From Conchocele bisecta (Eukaryota > Mollusca > Bivalvia > Lucinida > Thyasiridae), in assembly GCA_029237695.1 (NCBI GenBank), contig CM055268.1, positions 53,715,131 to 53,779,130 of the forward strand: a stretch of DNA of 64,000 bases, written 5' to 3'. Under the pieces are notes generated by a model, which saw nothing but the letters and a program-made list of their open reading frames with translations, was not told the origin of the DNA and ran no database searches. Position numbers and translations under genes: made by a program. Position 1 is the stretch's first letter; each line of letters begins with the position of its first letter. This document shows positions 9,935 to 21,867 of the stretch, one piece after another.

Positions 9935-10940
9935 TCTATCAAAGAAGATAGTATATATACTCACCGAATAATTGCTCATTACTAAGCCGGCTTACGCTTA
10001 TTAGCGATGTACGTCATAGGATTATTAACTAATTGGAGAATAAGTTGACCTGACCTTTATCGGTGTCGAATATAATTACTGTAGGCGTCCAAGTTCTGTA
10101 AGCTATTGGTAATTAATTAGTCTCGATTGTATATGACATTTCCGAATATACTAAATTACATTAGGGATCGAAGTTAATATTGATGTAAACAGAATGGTTT
10201 TTTTTCACCGATATTCAATGTGGGTCATAGTGAACTTATGTATAAATTGTACTTTATACGCCCACAGAATTCTGCTATCTGAGAGACTTGTCAAGTTGTT
10301 ATTAGCAACTCTGTGTTTTATATACAGCATATAGTATATGATTTCTGTCGCAGACGGACAGACATATAAGAGACACACGGACGAACAAACATGCATAAGT
10401 AGCTCAGGCTAATTATGTTACAGAATATCCATTGAAAGTTCTGGTAGGATTAAAATCACCGGAATACAACTTTCAGGATAATTAAAATGTATTTATTCAA
10501 CATATTCTTCAACAATATGCGACCAACCATGACAGTCAAAGGGGCTTATTGCACATGTAACCAGTGGAGCGAGACAATGAAATTCTTATTTGATCTGACC
10601 CAGTCACAGATTAGCCTGAGCATATACGCAGTACATTAAAATAAATGAATGTTTAAATTTGTTTTGATCATTCATCCCTATTTAATAATGAAGATAATAG
10701 ACGAGGCAAAGCCACGAAGGCCAGGTTTTCTTCAAGGCATAGGCATTTGAATAATAGATAATTTGCTATTAATGTTGTTATGACCACAATTGAAATTGAC
10801 AACTGCCAGTGGCCTAAGATGGCAAAAGAAGCCAGTGTATGATAAAACCTACATGCAGTTGCAGGCTGGCATACATGTATTAGTACAAGATACGAGTGTT
10901 GTCCAAATAAACATTGCAAATGTTGATTAATCAGAAACAT
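9935..10940. other. Intergenic DNA, nothing recognised
   Basis: No repeat, gene or RNA gene that I can support. Short open frames here have no recognisable content. Confidence 0.5.
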
Positions 10941-10944
10941 TAGG

Positions 10945-11520
10945 TGAAGGTAAAATGCAAGTATGGTGGTCCTAGGTGGTACAGTAACAGACAAATGGAG
11001 CTACACAAAACTTAACATTGACAATGGCTAAGTTGATTAGGCAGAAAAAATATGTCAAGGTAAACAAAAGGTCACATATTGGATAGTAGTATGTGGTGGG
11101 CATCACCCGTTGGTTATGAGGTTGTGCAAGTACGGTGGTCCTAGGTGGTACAGTAACAGAGAAATGGACCTAAACACAAGAACTTCAAATGGCTAAGTCG
11201 ATTACGCGGAAAAAGTATATCACGGTAAAAAAAAAGGTCACATGTTGGATAGTGGTATGTGGTGGGCACCCGTTGGTTATGAGGTTGTGCAAGTATGGTG
11301 GTTCTAGGTGGTACAGTGACAGAGAAATGGGCCTAACCAGGAGAACTTAACATTGAAAATGGCTAAGTCGATTACGTGGAAAAAATAGGTGAAGGTAAAA
11401 AAAGGTCACATGCTGGATGGTCGTATGTGATGGTCACCCATTGGTTATGAGGTTGTGGAAGTATGGTGGTTCTAGGAGGTACAGTAACAGAGAAATGGAT
11501 AAAACACGAAAACTTAACAT
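10945..11520 (+). repeat. 167-168-bp tandem repeat, about 3.5 copies
   Basis: The marker GGTGGTACAGTAACAGA recurs near 10973, 11141, 11308 and 11476, and GGTTATGAGGTTGTG recurs with the same period. Units differ by substitutions and a few indels. Confidence 0.8.
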
Positions 11521-11822
11521 TGTGGACGCCGCCGCCCACTGCCCGCCCTCCCGCCCGGCTTTCGCCAATCCAATAGCTGCGATTGTTTAAAAACAAAACC
11601 AGCTAAAAATCAATAATCCATTTGTAAAAATAAAATATGCATTTAATTTGAAATCAGGGGGTACAATACTCTTTAGACACAAAGCTTATCTGGAGCTCTG
11701 CATTTATACAGCAGCAACTCTCTACACCCGATACAGAAAGCCTTTTTGTGCTTCATTTTGAGGATTCCATCGTTGTTTTGTCAAATGGGGGTTACGTCGA
11801 TTAAACATAGCTTGGTCCTATA

Positions 11823-12058
11823 TTTGGCTGTGACTGGAGAAATGGGGCTTATGGGATTTGTGACCAGTGTAGCTCCTGATCAAATACCACACTCCTGTAG
11901 CCGGATAACGATCTATATTGCTTGTTAGAAGCACAACGGGTGTTTCATTGCTGGAATGACGAACAGTGCAGATCCTGATCACTGTATGGATGACAGACTG
12001 ATCTGGATCTACACTGGCCGCAAAACCCATAAGCCCCATCTTTTCAGTCACATCCACA
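11823..12058. mobile_element. Family F MITE with about 60-bp inverted arms
   Basis: The left arm GGCTGTGACTGGAGAAATGG...GTGACCAGTGTAG pairs with the right arm CTACACTGGCCGCAAAACCC...CAGTCACATCCACATA. The centre carries GATCAGACTG/CTGATCTGGATC-type pairs. Other copies lie at 32676-32912, 38606-38812 and 61536-61762, with fragments at 26503-26690, 34660-34735, 57893-58000 and 60640-60780. Confidence 0.7.
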
Positions 12059-12060
12059 TA

Positions 12061-12280
12061 CAGTGAAACCGCTCTAAAGCGGACACCCTGGTGTCCGGTT
12101 TAGAGAGGTTCCACTGTAAATGAGGTATTAGATCATTCCGAGCCATAGTTGTGTGACATGCGATGACGAACACATGTTATCACTTGAGATAAATAAATGA
12201 CCAACAAACTCATCAAAAATAAGACCACATGTGTTTTCTTGGAGTCCGGTTCAGAGGGTTTCCAGTGTATATCTCCAATT
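12061..12280. mobile_element. TA-flanked MITE, CAGTGAAACC family
   Basis: It begins TACAGTGAAACCGCTCTAAA and ends TTCAGAGGGTTTCCAGTGTA. It abuts the family F copy on its left. The terminal GTGTCCGGTTTAGAGAGGTT is the core of the 5940-6985 satellite. Confidence 0.65.
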
Positions 12281-12334
12281 ACAATGCCTGTTCATTATTG
12301 AAAAGTGCACACACGTCTCGGAGTAAAGAACTCC

Positions 12335-12643
12335 TGTAGACTATTTCACCAACTTTGCAATGTATACTATTTCTAGCAAAGTATACTTTGAGAGAGAAAT
12401 TTTAAATTTTAGGATCAATTTATTAATTTTTATTATACTGAATTTATTACATTATCACAGCCAATTTGGCTGTGATAATGTAATAAATTCAGTATAATAA
12501 TTCTGCATACTTTTAATCATGAAATATATGCATTTGTTAGTTCTATATGAAATAATGCAGTTCAGGAAAAATAAATGATTACTCCCTCAAAGTATACTTT
12601 GTTAGAAAAGTATACTTTGCAATGTTGGTGAAATCGGCTACAG
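12335..12643. mobile_element. MITE-1 copy with full central palindrome
   Basis: Ends TATTTCACCAACTTTGCAA and TTGCAATGTTGGTGAAATCG, each followed inward by AAAGTATACTTTG boxes. The centre is a perfect inverted repeat of about 35 bp per arm around GCCAATTTGGC. No open frame of note. Confidence 0.85.
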
Positions 12644-13301
12644 ATACACAGACTGACACCCTGGGAACCTCACAGCACGTCCATTTTAAGAGAGGTTCCA
12701 TTGTAACTAGGCCTCCTATACAATAGCAGTGTGTGTGTGCGTGTAGAGGAGGGGGGTGGGGGCATATTGCTTTGCTCTTGTACAAATCAGGCTTTGTGAT
12801 TAGGTTCTACACTCTGATCAAAAACTCAATAAGCCCACTTAATTGTAGTAGATCAAATTTATTCAACATATTCTTGAACAATATTTTGAGTAGAGGTACA
12901 ACATATAATGACCCATATAGAACAGTAAACGTGCCCACGGTTGATAAAATTAACCTTAGTACATGTGCGACCAGTGAAGACACAGATCAGCCTGCGCAGC
13001 CACGCAGTCTGATCTGGGCCTACGCTGGTCGCCATTCAGATAATTTAACATTGGTTATATCCACATATGTTTTTGAGCATTCTGTTGACAATAAGGATAC
13101 AATGGCCAGAATCTACACTGTTTGCACAATGTCCTAAGGGCCGATTTATCATCCACCAGCCACAGCGAGAGAGGATTATAGTGGTCATGTTACAAGACGA
13201 TTTACACAACACTTTGACTTTTGATTTGCAACTGTTTCGTTACCAGGACTTTCCACATGAATTCTGTTGACAACAGGACAGTGCAACCAGTATGATTTCA
13301 T

Positions 13302-13548
13302 CCTTAGACCGCTACTCACAACAATTATCGTATGCCGTTTCTTTTTATATCTTGCCTTATTTCTCAATAAAAACATGGTTTGACAGCACTTCAGAATCAT
13401 TTCCAATGGAAATGATTCTGAAGTGCTGTTAAAGCATGTTGTAAATTATTCTAAAGTGCTGTCAAAGCATGTTTTTGATGATAAAAATGGAAAATCTAAA
13501 ATAAACAGCAGACAAAAAAAATAATTAAGATAGCGGTCTAAGGGTTAA
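13302..13548. mobile_element. TTAA-2 foldback MITE
   Basis: It starts CCTTAGACCGCTACTCACAA and ends AGCGGTCTAAGGGTTAA. The centre is a perfect hairpin, AATCATTTCC-AATGGAAATGATT, continued by GCTGTCAAAGCATG arms. Only the right TTAA is intact; the left one is mutated. Confidence 0.75.
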
Positions 13549-14364
13549 TTTTCATTGAGAACTGAATTAATTCATAACAAGAGATTTTTATTGCATATAC
13601 ATGTACACAGTAATTGCAACTTTGTTGACTTAGATTCCCATGGTGGAGAACTTATGAGGCCAAATATACAATACACAAGGTGATCACAAGTGTCACACCC
13701 ACAAAGGTCAAGGTCATCCACATCAGGAGATATTCAACATTTGGACGCAATTGTTGACGACTACTACAATGACGACACCTAAGACGGAATTGTGACCACT
13801 GTCCCACTTTCTACAAACGTGGGCGAGACAATAATTTGGAAAACACTAAATTGAGGGTGCGCTGATCAAATAGGATTTGTCTAAATCTGTAAGTAGAGAT
13901 TCTGAATAACTGTGCAATACATTATGAAGAAATGAGATGCACTAACCACATGATACACCCACAATATACCCAACATTATAATTTATAAAGATTCATAATC
14001 TCAGGTAACCCTTTACAGACCTCCAGTCTCGTGTTTGAAATCAGAAAGTTTGATTGGCCGAGCTGTGCAAGCATGGGGTCCCGGCTTGGTGATAGTTTGA
14101 TTACTGTATCAACTTTCGCCGATATGGATTTCTACAAACAACACAGTGAACCTGTGTATAAACGCTAAACAAGCGAAAATATAAAGTTGGCCTTCGACTA
14201 CAGGTGAAAATAGGGAAAACTGGAGCAGTTCCACGTTTGGAATAGTTCTTTATTGTTAAGACACAGAGATTGCCATCGCCATGGAAAGCGCTGCTGAGGA
14301 CGCCACCGAACTTCAGCAGCAGCACAGACCTGAACCTGTGCATAAAGTAAACAACATGCCTGCC
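13549..14364. other. Non-coding DNA left of the retrotransposon remnant
   Basis: I looked for an LTR and gag here and found nothing convincing. The 126-codon minus-strand frame at 14101-14481 overlaps the remnant and a MITE and is a chance frame. Confidence 0.4.
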
Positions 14365-14422
14365 GCACCAAAGCCAGAGTAGATGAAACCATGTTTCAGA
14401 TGCAACAAAAAGAGGCATACTC

Positions 14423-14688
14423 CAGTAGCCTATTTCACCAAAACTGCAAAGTACACTTTGAGGGAGGAATTTTAAATTCAAGGATAAATGTATTAGTTTT
14501 TATTATACTGAATTTATTACATTATCACAGCCATTTTGGCTGTGATAATGTAATAAATTCAGTATAATAATTATGCATACTTTTAATCATCAAATAATAT
14601 GCAGTCGTTAGTTCTATATGAAATAATGCATTTTGGGAAAAATAATTCATTACCTCTAAGTATACACTTTTGATGAAAACGGCTACTG
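14423..14688. mobile_element. MITE-1 copy inserted in the first zinc knuckle of the Gypsy remnant
   Basis: CAGTAGCCTATTTCACC at the left and TTTTGATGAAAACGGCTACTG at the right, with the family's palindrome in the centre. It separates the His of the first CCHC knuckle from its last Cys, so it is younger than the retrotransposon. Confidence 0.85.
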
Positions 14689-14969
14689 GAGAATGTCACT
14701 TCAAAGATGCACAGTGCCATTTCTGCAAGAAAAAGGCACACATTGAAACTGCATGCCTCTCCAAGAAAGGACAAAAAAATATACAAACAACAAAAGTAAA
14801 AAAAAGAGCATATGCTCTATAAGCTCAGAAACACGAGATCCTGAGGAATTTATCAGTGTTTTACGGATCAACTCTGGCAACTCAGATAGAATTACCGTTA
14901 CACCGACATATGGAATTAGACACTGGCTCCGCGATATCAGTGATCTCCTATGACCTGTACTTAAGTTGT

Positions 14970-15217
14970 TTAACCATTTCAACACCACAAGTCTGTATAT
15001 AGATATTGGCAAAAAATGTAGATCCAGATGAGACGGCTCATGATGAGCCGTCTCATCAGGATCTGCACTTTTTGCAAGTAATTTTAATATTTTTGAAATA
15101 AAAAACACCCCCCTTTTCATAAATGGACAAGTCTGAAAATCATTTTGTGATGGCTGGATACGGTTGCAATATTAACAAACAAAATGAATTCCAGTTACTT
15201 AGGGGTGAAAGGGTTAA
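14970..15217. mobile_element. TTAA-1 MITE inserted in the Gypsy remnant
   Basis: TTAA flanks at 14970-14973 and 15214-15217, ends CCATTTCAACACC and GGTGAAAGGG. The central hairpin is GAGACGGCTCATGATGAGCC followed by GTCTC. It lies between protease and reverse transcriptase. Confidence 0.85.
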
Positions 15218-15956
15218 TGTCAATCAATTAGCTGAAACAGCAACCATAAGAAGGGAATATTCTGGTGATGTGATAAAGCCAGTTGGAACCATTCAGGTCA
15301 ATGGCAGATAGGGGAACCATGAATGTAATCTAGGTTTGTATGTTGTGAAAACAGACAATCTCGGCGACTACAAAGTGAAGGTTAACCCACAGCTGCAAGT
15401 GGACCAGTATCTGCTGCCGAAAATAGAAGATAGTTTCGTGTCACTAGCTGGTGGACAGAAATATCGGTACACGAAAATAGATTTGTGCCAAGCCTACTAC
15501 TTACAGTTAGAATTGGACGACAACTCTAAGCAATATCTGACAATGAACACAATCAAAGGACTGTATCAGTACCGGTACAACCGCATGGTGGTTGGAATTG
15601 CATCTGTCCCCGCTACTAGTATATATGGCAATGCACTATGGACCAGGTATTGAAAGGAATAACAAACACACCCCTCGACGATATGTTCATCACATGCAAA
15701 ACGGAAAAAGTGCACCGTCACACTCTTCAATTAGTGCTGCCACGTCTACAGGACTACAACCTCTGTGCAAACTTTGAAAAGTGTAGTTTCTTCCAGACGG
15801 AAATTACATACTGTGGCCATATCATTCATTCAGATGGACTGCACAAGACACCAGAAAAGATTCACGCAATAATGAATGCACCAAAATCAGAAAATGTGAC
15901 AGAGCGTTCTTATGACTTTTCAACTACTGTGGAAATTTATTCCAAATATGGCTATG

Positions 15957-16152
15957 TCCGCTGGGGAAAATAAAAAAATCGCCACTTCAAAAAAAGTAAT
16001 AACCAATAGGATAAAAATAAACAATTGGCGATAAAAAAATTACAATATTTGAAGAAAAAAAAAAGGATTTTTTTTTCTCGAAAATTGTAATTTTTTATCG
16101 CCAATTGTTTATTTTTATCGCCAATTGCGAAAGTGGCGATCGCCAGCGGAAT
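15957..16152. mobile_element. Foldback element (CCGCTGG family) inserted between reverse transcriptase and RNase H
   Basis: Ends CCGCTGGGGAAAATAAAAAA and CGAAAGTGGCGATCGCCAGC-GG, with inner complementary blocks AAACAATTGGCGATAAAAAA and TTTTTTATCGCCAATTGTTT. A fragment with the same end (CGCTGGGGAAAATAAAAAAA) is at 18399-18425. Confidence 0.75.
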
Positions 16153-16360
16153 CCCTGGCTATGCATCCATTAAACAAGCTACAGAGAAAAAATGTGACAT
16201 TTAACTGGTCAAAATCTGCGGAATATGCATTTGTGAAAGTCAAGGAAGTGATCACATCAGACACTGTGTTAACACATTACAACCCAGATCTGCCGATCCG
16301 ACTCTGTAACATATTGTGTTTGCTTAGACATGTAGCCATTCTATACCATGTAATCTATCC

Positions 16361-16454
16361 CACAGGTGGAAGACTCAGACCTGTGACACACAAAAAATGG
16401 GATGTTTTTAATGGGCATTTTTTTTGTGTCGCAGGTCCGAGTCTTCCACCTGTG
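16361..16454. mobile_element. 94-bp MITE with CACAGGTGG ends and 8-bp target duplication
   Basis: CACAGGTGGAAGACTCAGAC pairs with GTCCGAGTCTTCCACCTGTG. The 8-bp repeat ATCTATCC flanks it at 16353-16360 and 16455-16462. Same ends as the 1,168-bp element at 22194-23361. An 8-bp duplication fits a hAT- or MULE-type transposase. Confidence 0.85.
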
Positions 16455-16501
16455 ATCTATCCTTTACGTATATACAACTCTCACAGCGGCTGAAGCCACA
16501 A

Positions 16502-16715
16502 GGTGGCCGGATTAGCTCAGTAGGTAGAGCGTCGGACTGCGGATCGGGAGACCCCGGGTTCAATTCCCACACCGACCTGCTCCGAATGGCCGATTCAGCG
16601 TGTCCTTAGGTAAGACAACTTCGTGCTAGCGAATGGGGACCCAAATAGTCGGTCCCAACATGCAAGGTCATCGACCCAGTGTTGTCGTTAAATCAAAGCA
16701 TTTACATTTTTGAAG
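16502..16715 (+). mobile_element. tRNA-derived SINE
   Basis: The tRNA-like head has A box TTAGCTCAGTAGGTAGAGCG (16512-16531) and B box GGGTTCAATTCCCACACC (16556-16573). The body includes GTGTCCTTAGGTAAGAC, as seen in many invertebrate SINEs, and the 3' end carries GTCGTTAAATCAAAG. The anticodon arm is not well formed, so this is not a functional tRNA gene. Confidence 0.8.
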
Positions 16716-16828
16716 CCACACACCGTATTAAATAGTATTAGAGAGAACAACTAGTTCTTACTCGATACATCCGCAACTTAATTGTCAACAACACAACACA
16801 ACATTTTATGGTACGAGAAAAAAGATTT

Positions 16829-17074
16829 TTAACCCTTAGACCGCTACTCACAATTCTCGTCTGCTGTTTATTTTTCATTTTCCATTTTTATCATCAAAAA
16901 CATGCTTTGACAGCACTTTAGAATAATTTACAACATGCTTTGACAGCATTTCAGAATCATTTCCATTGGAAATGATTCTGAAATGCTGTCAAACCATGTT
17001 TATATTTAGAAATAAGGCAAGATATAAAAGCAACAGCAGACGACAATTGTTGTGAGTAGCGGTCTAAGGGTTAA
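16829..17074. mobile_element. TTAA-2 foldback MITE
   Basis: TTAA at both ends (16829-16832, 17071-17074), ends CCCTTAGACCGCTACTCACA and TGAGTAGCGGTCTAAGGG. Central hairpin around ATTTCCATTGGAAAT with AGAATCATTT arms. Confidence 0.85.
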
Positions 17075-17375
17075 TATTTCCTTCAACATGGGTTAATGCA
17101 ACACATGCCCGAAACATAGCAGACACACCTCTATGCCACGACTTGCTGTATATGTCACTTGTCACCGTTTTCCACTGTTCCTTGTTGGCAGATTCGTTTA
17201 CATTTTTGGTACAATAACATCAGCTACATTATCAAGACAATTAAATATGTAATTAATGCATAACCAAACTGCAATATGGTGTACTCGCTTTTGCTCACGG
17301 ACTGTAAATTGAAATTTACAAGGAGTTATCTGTTGTACGTTTCATGGCACAGCAGCAGATGGGTTTTTGACCAAA

Positions 17376-17571
17376 TTAATCCTTTCACCCCAAAGTAACT
17401 GGCATGGACTCTTCCACATAAGACTTTTGAACTATTCCATTAATCAGAAAAGGGGTATTTTTTTGTTAAAAATCTGAAAATATCCACAAACAGTGCAGAT
17501 CCTGATGAGACGTCTGGATCTACACTGTTTGCATAAACCGCTATAGCGGGCTGTAGAGTTCAAAGGGTTAA
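17376..17571. mobile_element. TTAA-1 MITE
   Basis: TTAA flanks, left end TCCTTTCACCCCAAAGTAAC and right end GAGTTCAAAGGG. The inner pair is AACAGTGCAGATCC / GGATCTACACTGTTT. Confidence 0.8.
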
Positions 17572-18203
17572 TTCCGATTTGCACACATTGTGAAAGAGGT
17601 ATGTAGTGTTGAAAGGGTAAAAAATATTAAATCTCAATATCAAAACATCAGCTCAGTCTCGGCCAATCAAACTGCCTGATGTTGATTCTTTCTCAGAACA
17701 AAGTTGAAAGTTTTATCAGGGTGTCCACACTTTAGGAAAACTAAAATTCCCTGACTTTTCCCTGACCCAAATTATTTTTCCCTGACCAATTTTAGCCAAT
17801 GTTGAGGGCCCGAAGGACCCGATCGCGCTAGGGGGGTCCGGGGGCATGCCCCCCGTAAATTTTTGAAATCCAAGTGGTGTGAAACGCCATTTCCTGCATT
17901 CTCAGCAAAGGTTGAACACATTCTATTACTCTCATTTTTCCTGTTTCTGTATGCATATTTCAACACGGTTTCTATATTTCCCAATCTTGACAAAAATATC
18001 CAAAATGTACGAGATTAAAAGTCTATTGAGATTGTGGCACGGCTCCAACAAATTGATTGGTTGGAGAATAACATGTGTAATGCATACCTGCAAATGTTGG
18101 TAATTGTTTTATTGCTGCATGTTTTGTCCTAAAAAAATGTGCAAATTTTTTAAATCCAATTGGTGTAAAACGCCATTTCCTGCATTCTCAGAATCGGGTT
18201 CCC

Positions 18204-20282
18204 AGTACCGTATTTACCCTATGTATTGGGACACCCTTTATATTGGGACACCCCCGTTTTGGGGAGAAATAATTATTTTTTAGGAAACAAGTTTTGGGAC
18301 ACATCACAATTTTAAAAAAAAAATCAATAATTTCTGCACCTTAAGTATTGGGACATCTCTTTTTTTTTTTAAATACTTTTAACACAGTCGGGGATTCCGC
18401 TGGGGAAAATAAAAAAATCGCCATTCCAATTTTTTTTAATTTTTTTTCACCGGCTACTGGTCATGCCGACTATTGGCACGTCTCGCTATAAACAGAGGCC
18501 GTCGCTGATTAACTAATATAACACAGTGCTGACGGTAAATCTGAGCTCTGTTGATTAAATAGATTACCAATAAACCGTATACATCGACAATGCCGCCTGT
18601 CAATGCCGGAATGTGATTTATTTGCGAAAATTATTTCGATTCACACGGAAATACTCCGGATACATCGCCCCGCCCTCTCATCAATATTCACGAGTATCCA
18701 GTATCCGAAAGTATAGTACAGTGCGATCCGGAAGTACACGGAAGTCCGCCGACATACAACCTTCCGTGTTGCTTATCAGAACCGTGCTATATCCGTTCTC
18801 GCCCAAGACGCATCATAATGTCAACAAAAAATACATGTACACTGTACACTGCGAATGAACGACGTCGCCAATGCTATAATATGCCATAAGTTTTCACTGT
18901 TATCTTCGCATGTAATAAATATATTGAATCCAAGAATTGTTAACGTCATGTTTTATTTATTTATTCATCATGTTCATGTAGAATGTAGATCTACGCAGGT
19001 CCGTGCAATCCATTATTGTAAACGCGTGTAGAGTGTAGTAAACCGTGTAGCCATCATCATTAGATGACGCAATGACCGATATCCTGTTCCATCAGCTGCA
19101 ACGTCATGGGGGGGAGGTGACATAAGCTCGTGCGTTTGGCAAACTGTGTTTACTCATATGGTGGAAGCACAAGGTGGAAGAAACTCGGACCTATGACACC
19201 AAAATATGCCTATTAAAAAAAATCCCATTATCCCACCCACCTGGTATCGTACTGTACATGACGTTAATAATAGAACGAGATCAAGTGGGTGGGGTAATGG
19301 ATATTTTTGTAATGGTCATTTTCTTTACGTCACACGTCCGACTATTCCACCTGTGGGTTTGAGTACGCACAGAGTTTTAACCCTTTCAACACCACAGACC
19401 TGTATAGACATGTTTTGCCCGACGTGTTATAATTTTGCGCCAGTTCATGAGGTAATCAGGCTTATCACGTGAGATTTTCGACGAAGATGAATCTGATAAT
19501 AGTGTACCGTACATTTTCTGTAAACGATATCGAATGTTGACGAATATTAAATTAGTAATTATTACGCATTTGCTCTGAAAATTTTATCAACTTTCCGATA
19601 TATTTGTAGAAAAGTCAAATCATTCTCGGCGAAAATCTCGGTTATATAATAAAGTTGATTATCTCATGCACTGGCTCAATTATGATGTAGCGAAACAAGG
19701 CCAGCTGTGTACATGCGCGGGGCGTGGCAGTGTTGTAACAATTTAGTTAATCTGGGTCGAGTTAATCTGCGCCACTGATACGCGATCTCCGATTGGTCAG
19801 CCTTTTACACCTAATTAATATTCCACCAATGGTGAGCGCGAACGCATGCCGGAAAAATTCAATCGAGCACATAACAATTAGCACTGCTTTGTTACTGGGA
19901 CCAATAATTGATGTTATTCCCAGTTTGCTCTGATTAATTTACGAAATGTGCAAACGTGATCAGCTGCACATTCACATCGGTGAGATAAAAGGAGGCTATG
20001 CGTCCATAGTCCATTTTGTGTCTAATTTGGGAAAAAATCGCAAATTTAATACGATTTCTGACAACAGTCGTGTTACAAATTTAACACGATTTTCATATAC
20101 AAATTGGCAAACAATTCGGGAGCCAAGGCACAACCGTGTACTAACCGAAATTTCGAGGATACAAACTTTCAATATTAATAATTGGGACACCAAAAAAAAT
20201 AATTTATTTTATATTATGTATTGGAACACGTAGAATTTTATTTATTTTTTACTGTCCCAATACATAGGGTAAATACGGTACT
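18204..20282. mobile_element. Nested element with AGTACCGTATTTACCC inverted ends
   Basis: Left AGTACCGTATTTACCCTATG-TATTGGGACA and right TGTCCCAATA-CATAGGGTAAATACGGTACT are perfect reverse complements over about 30 bp. TA inside the ends may be the target site. Interior TATTGGGACAC motifs are repeated (18240-18360, 20180-20230). No transposase frame is visible. A CACAGGTGG-type MITE (19168-19355) and a TTAA-1 fragment (19377-19425) lie inside. Confidence 0.75.
19168..19355. mobile_element. CACAGGTGG-family MITE
   Basis: CACAAGGTGGAAGAAACTCG at the left and GACTATTCCACCTGTG at the right. The inner part, AATCCCATTATCCCACCCAC, is shared with both arms of the 22194-23361 element. The 8-bp duplication is not clear here. 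Confidence 0.65.
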
Positions 20283-20483
20283 CATGATTACACAAGGTGA
20301 AATAAAACTGACGGGAAATATGACACACCATGTTACCTGTGTAGAACCGCAGTAACGTACCAGTATTTGTTACACAGCAGATTCATTATAAGTATCTGAC
20401 ACTTATTTATTCCACATAACAGGTGTCACTGTACAAGCCTTGATGCGACCTTATAGAAATATCGTGCGAAAAACACACAACGT

Positions 20484-20791
20484 CAGCCTATTTCATCAAC
20501 ATTGCAAAGTATACTTTAGTAGCAAAGTATACTTTGAGGGAGAAATTTTGAATTTTTTAACAAATTTATTAATTTTTATTATACTGAATTTATTACATTA
20601 TCACAGCCATTTAATGGCTGTGATAATGTAATAAATTCAGTATAATAATTCTGCATACTTTTAATCATGAAATATACGCATTTGTTAGTTCTATATGAAA
20701 TAATGCATTTCAGGAAAAATAAATGATTACTCCCTCAAAGTATACTTTGCTAGTAAAGTATACTTTGCAATGTTGATGAAATAGGCTACAG
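20484..20791. mobile_element. MITE-1 copy with full central palindrome
   Basis: CAGCCTATTTCATCAACATT and AATGTTGATGAAATAGGCTA ends. Central perfect palindrome around GCCATTTAATGGC. Confidence 0.85.
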
Positions 20792-21589
20792 TAGGACATT
20801 AAAAATCTCGCCCGACGTCGAAATTAAGTTATAAGGAAGTAAATCATTCCTCAATTTTCACAGTTTAACTTGTGTCTTCTTAGTTACATCATTTCCAATC
20901 TAAATAATCAAGGTGAATACTGTAGTCGATATCCATGCTTTTCGCTTTCCACTTTCATTGAAACAGACGTCATACAGCTCGTCCCGATAAAAAAAAAAGT
21001 TGAAAGTAAATGCTCCTAATATTTTCTGCAGTGACTGAAATACATGTACGCTACTAACATCGTCCATTTCTGAAAGAGAAACAGCTAAGGAGGCAAGGGG
21101 CGCCAGTCCCTTTCAGTTTCTTCTGATGAAAATAGTTTAAAACATACAATGCTTTAAAGAAACGTTTTCATTATGATTATTTAGAAATAACTATTTTAAT
21201 AGCCAAACTGGAAGAAACTGCCCTAGCCATTATCATAGTTTTCATCGGTTCTCGGCCTGAAATTCTAAAATTCCCCGACTTTTCCCTGACTTTTCAGAAA
21301 TTTTAAAATTCCCTGACCAATTTCAAAATTCCCTGACAATTCCCTGACCTTGAAAAAAAAATAATTTTCCCTGACTTTTCCCTGACCGTGGACACCCTGT
21401 TTTATAAGCACGGATCCAAGTTGCAGAAATGTGCTACCAGAAGTTGATCGGGAGCTACACTGTCCAACCATGTAATACACCCAGTTTGGCCAGAACATAA
21501 TCCACCAAAGCCCGGTCCCAACTATTAGACACATGTTCTTTATAAAAATTAAATCATTTATTAATTGTGTAACTATTCCACCAGTTTTA

Positions 21590-21785
21590 AACCTTACGAG
21601 TGCCCGCTATGAAAATATACATGTGATTGTTTATTAATTTTTGATTACTGATAGAGATGCACGTTATAATCAGGCTATTTTGCTATGCAAATGAGACAGG
21701 GAATTTTTAATTTAGTTGTATGAATTAAATCATCACCCGATTAAATATTTTTATCAGCATATTAGAAAGTATGATACATGTAATT
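21590..21785 (+). repeat. Left part of a family H repeat containing an octamer motif
   Basis: Matches 35565-35760 across AGTGCCCGCTAT, TCAGGCTATTTT and ATGCAAATGAG. The continuation of the family (ACGGTTATCGCCCCTGATAT) appears only at 23450-23480, so the block 21790-23370 was probably inserted into it. Confidence 0.6.
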
Positions 21786-21867
21786 CAAGGTGCATGATCA
21801 CGTGGTTACAACAACAACAACGTCGCCCACTCCAAAGTAAGTATTATTTGATATTTTCCTTAATATG

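Larger units (their letters stand above)
14365..16330 (+). pseudogene. Ty3/Gypsy-type retrotransposon remnant: zinc knuckles, protease, reverse transcriptase, start of RNase H
   Basis: In order: a nucleocapsid zinc knuckle beginning CFRCNKKRH near 14375-14405, cut by a MITE-1 copy; a second knuckle CHFCKKKAHIETAC near 14716-14760; an aspartic protease core MELDTGSAISVIS near 14908-14950; and reverse transcriptase frames 15336-15653 (VDQYLLPKIEDSFVSLAGG, KIDLCQAYYLQLEL) and 15638-15973 (DDMFITCKTEKVH, HIIHSDGLHKTPEKIHAI). After another insertion comes an RNase H-proximal block HPLNKLQRKNVTFNW near 16158-16205. The catalytic YxDD-type site is damaged (only DDMF remains) and the frames are broken, so it is dead. 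No LTRs seen. Confidence 0.85.
17717..21399. mobile_element. hAT-like non-autonomous element, heavily invaded by other repeats
   Basis: It begins CAGGGTGTCCACACTTTAGG and ends TGACCGTGGACACCCTG, a perfect 12-bp inverted end typical of hAT. Left flank AGTTTTAT and right flank context TGTTTTAT give an imperfect 8-bp duplication. Subterminal CCCTGACTTTTCCCTGAC blocks occur on both sides (17750-17800, 21280-21390). No transposase is recognisable. Nested inside are 18204-20282 and a MITE-1 copy. Confidence 0.65.

Noticed and set aside
14101..14481. 126-codon minus-strand gene
   Set aside because: It overlaps the zinc-knuckle region of the Gypsy remnant and runs into a MITE; a chance frame.
16502..16574. 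tRNA gene
   Set aside because: A and B boxes are present but the anticodon arm does not pair properly, and a SINE body follows.
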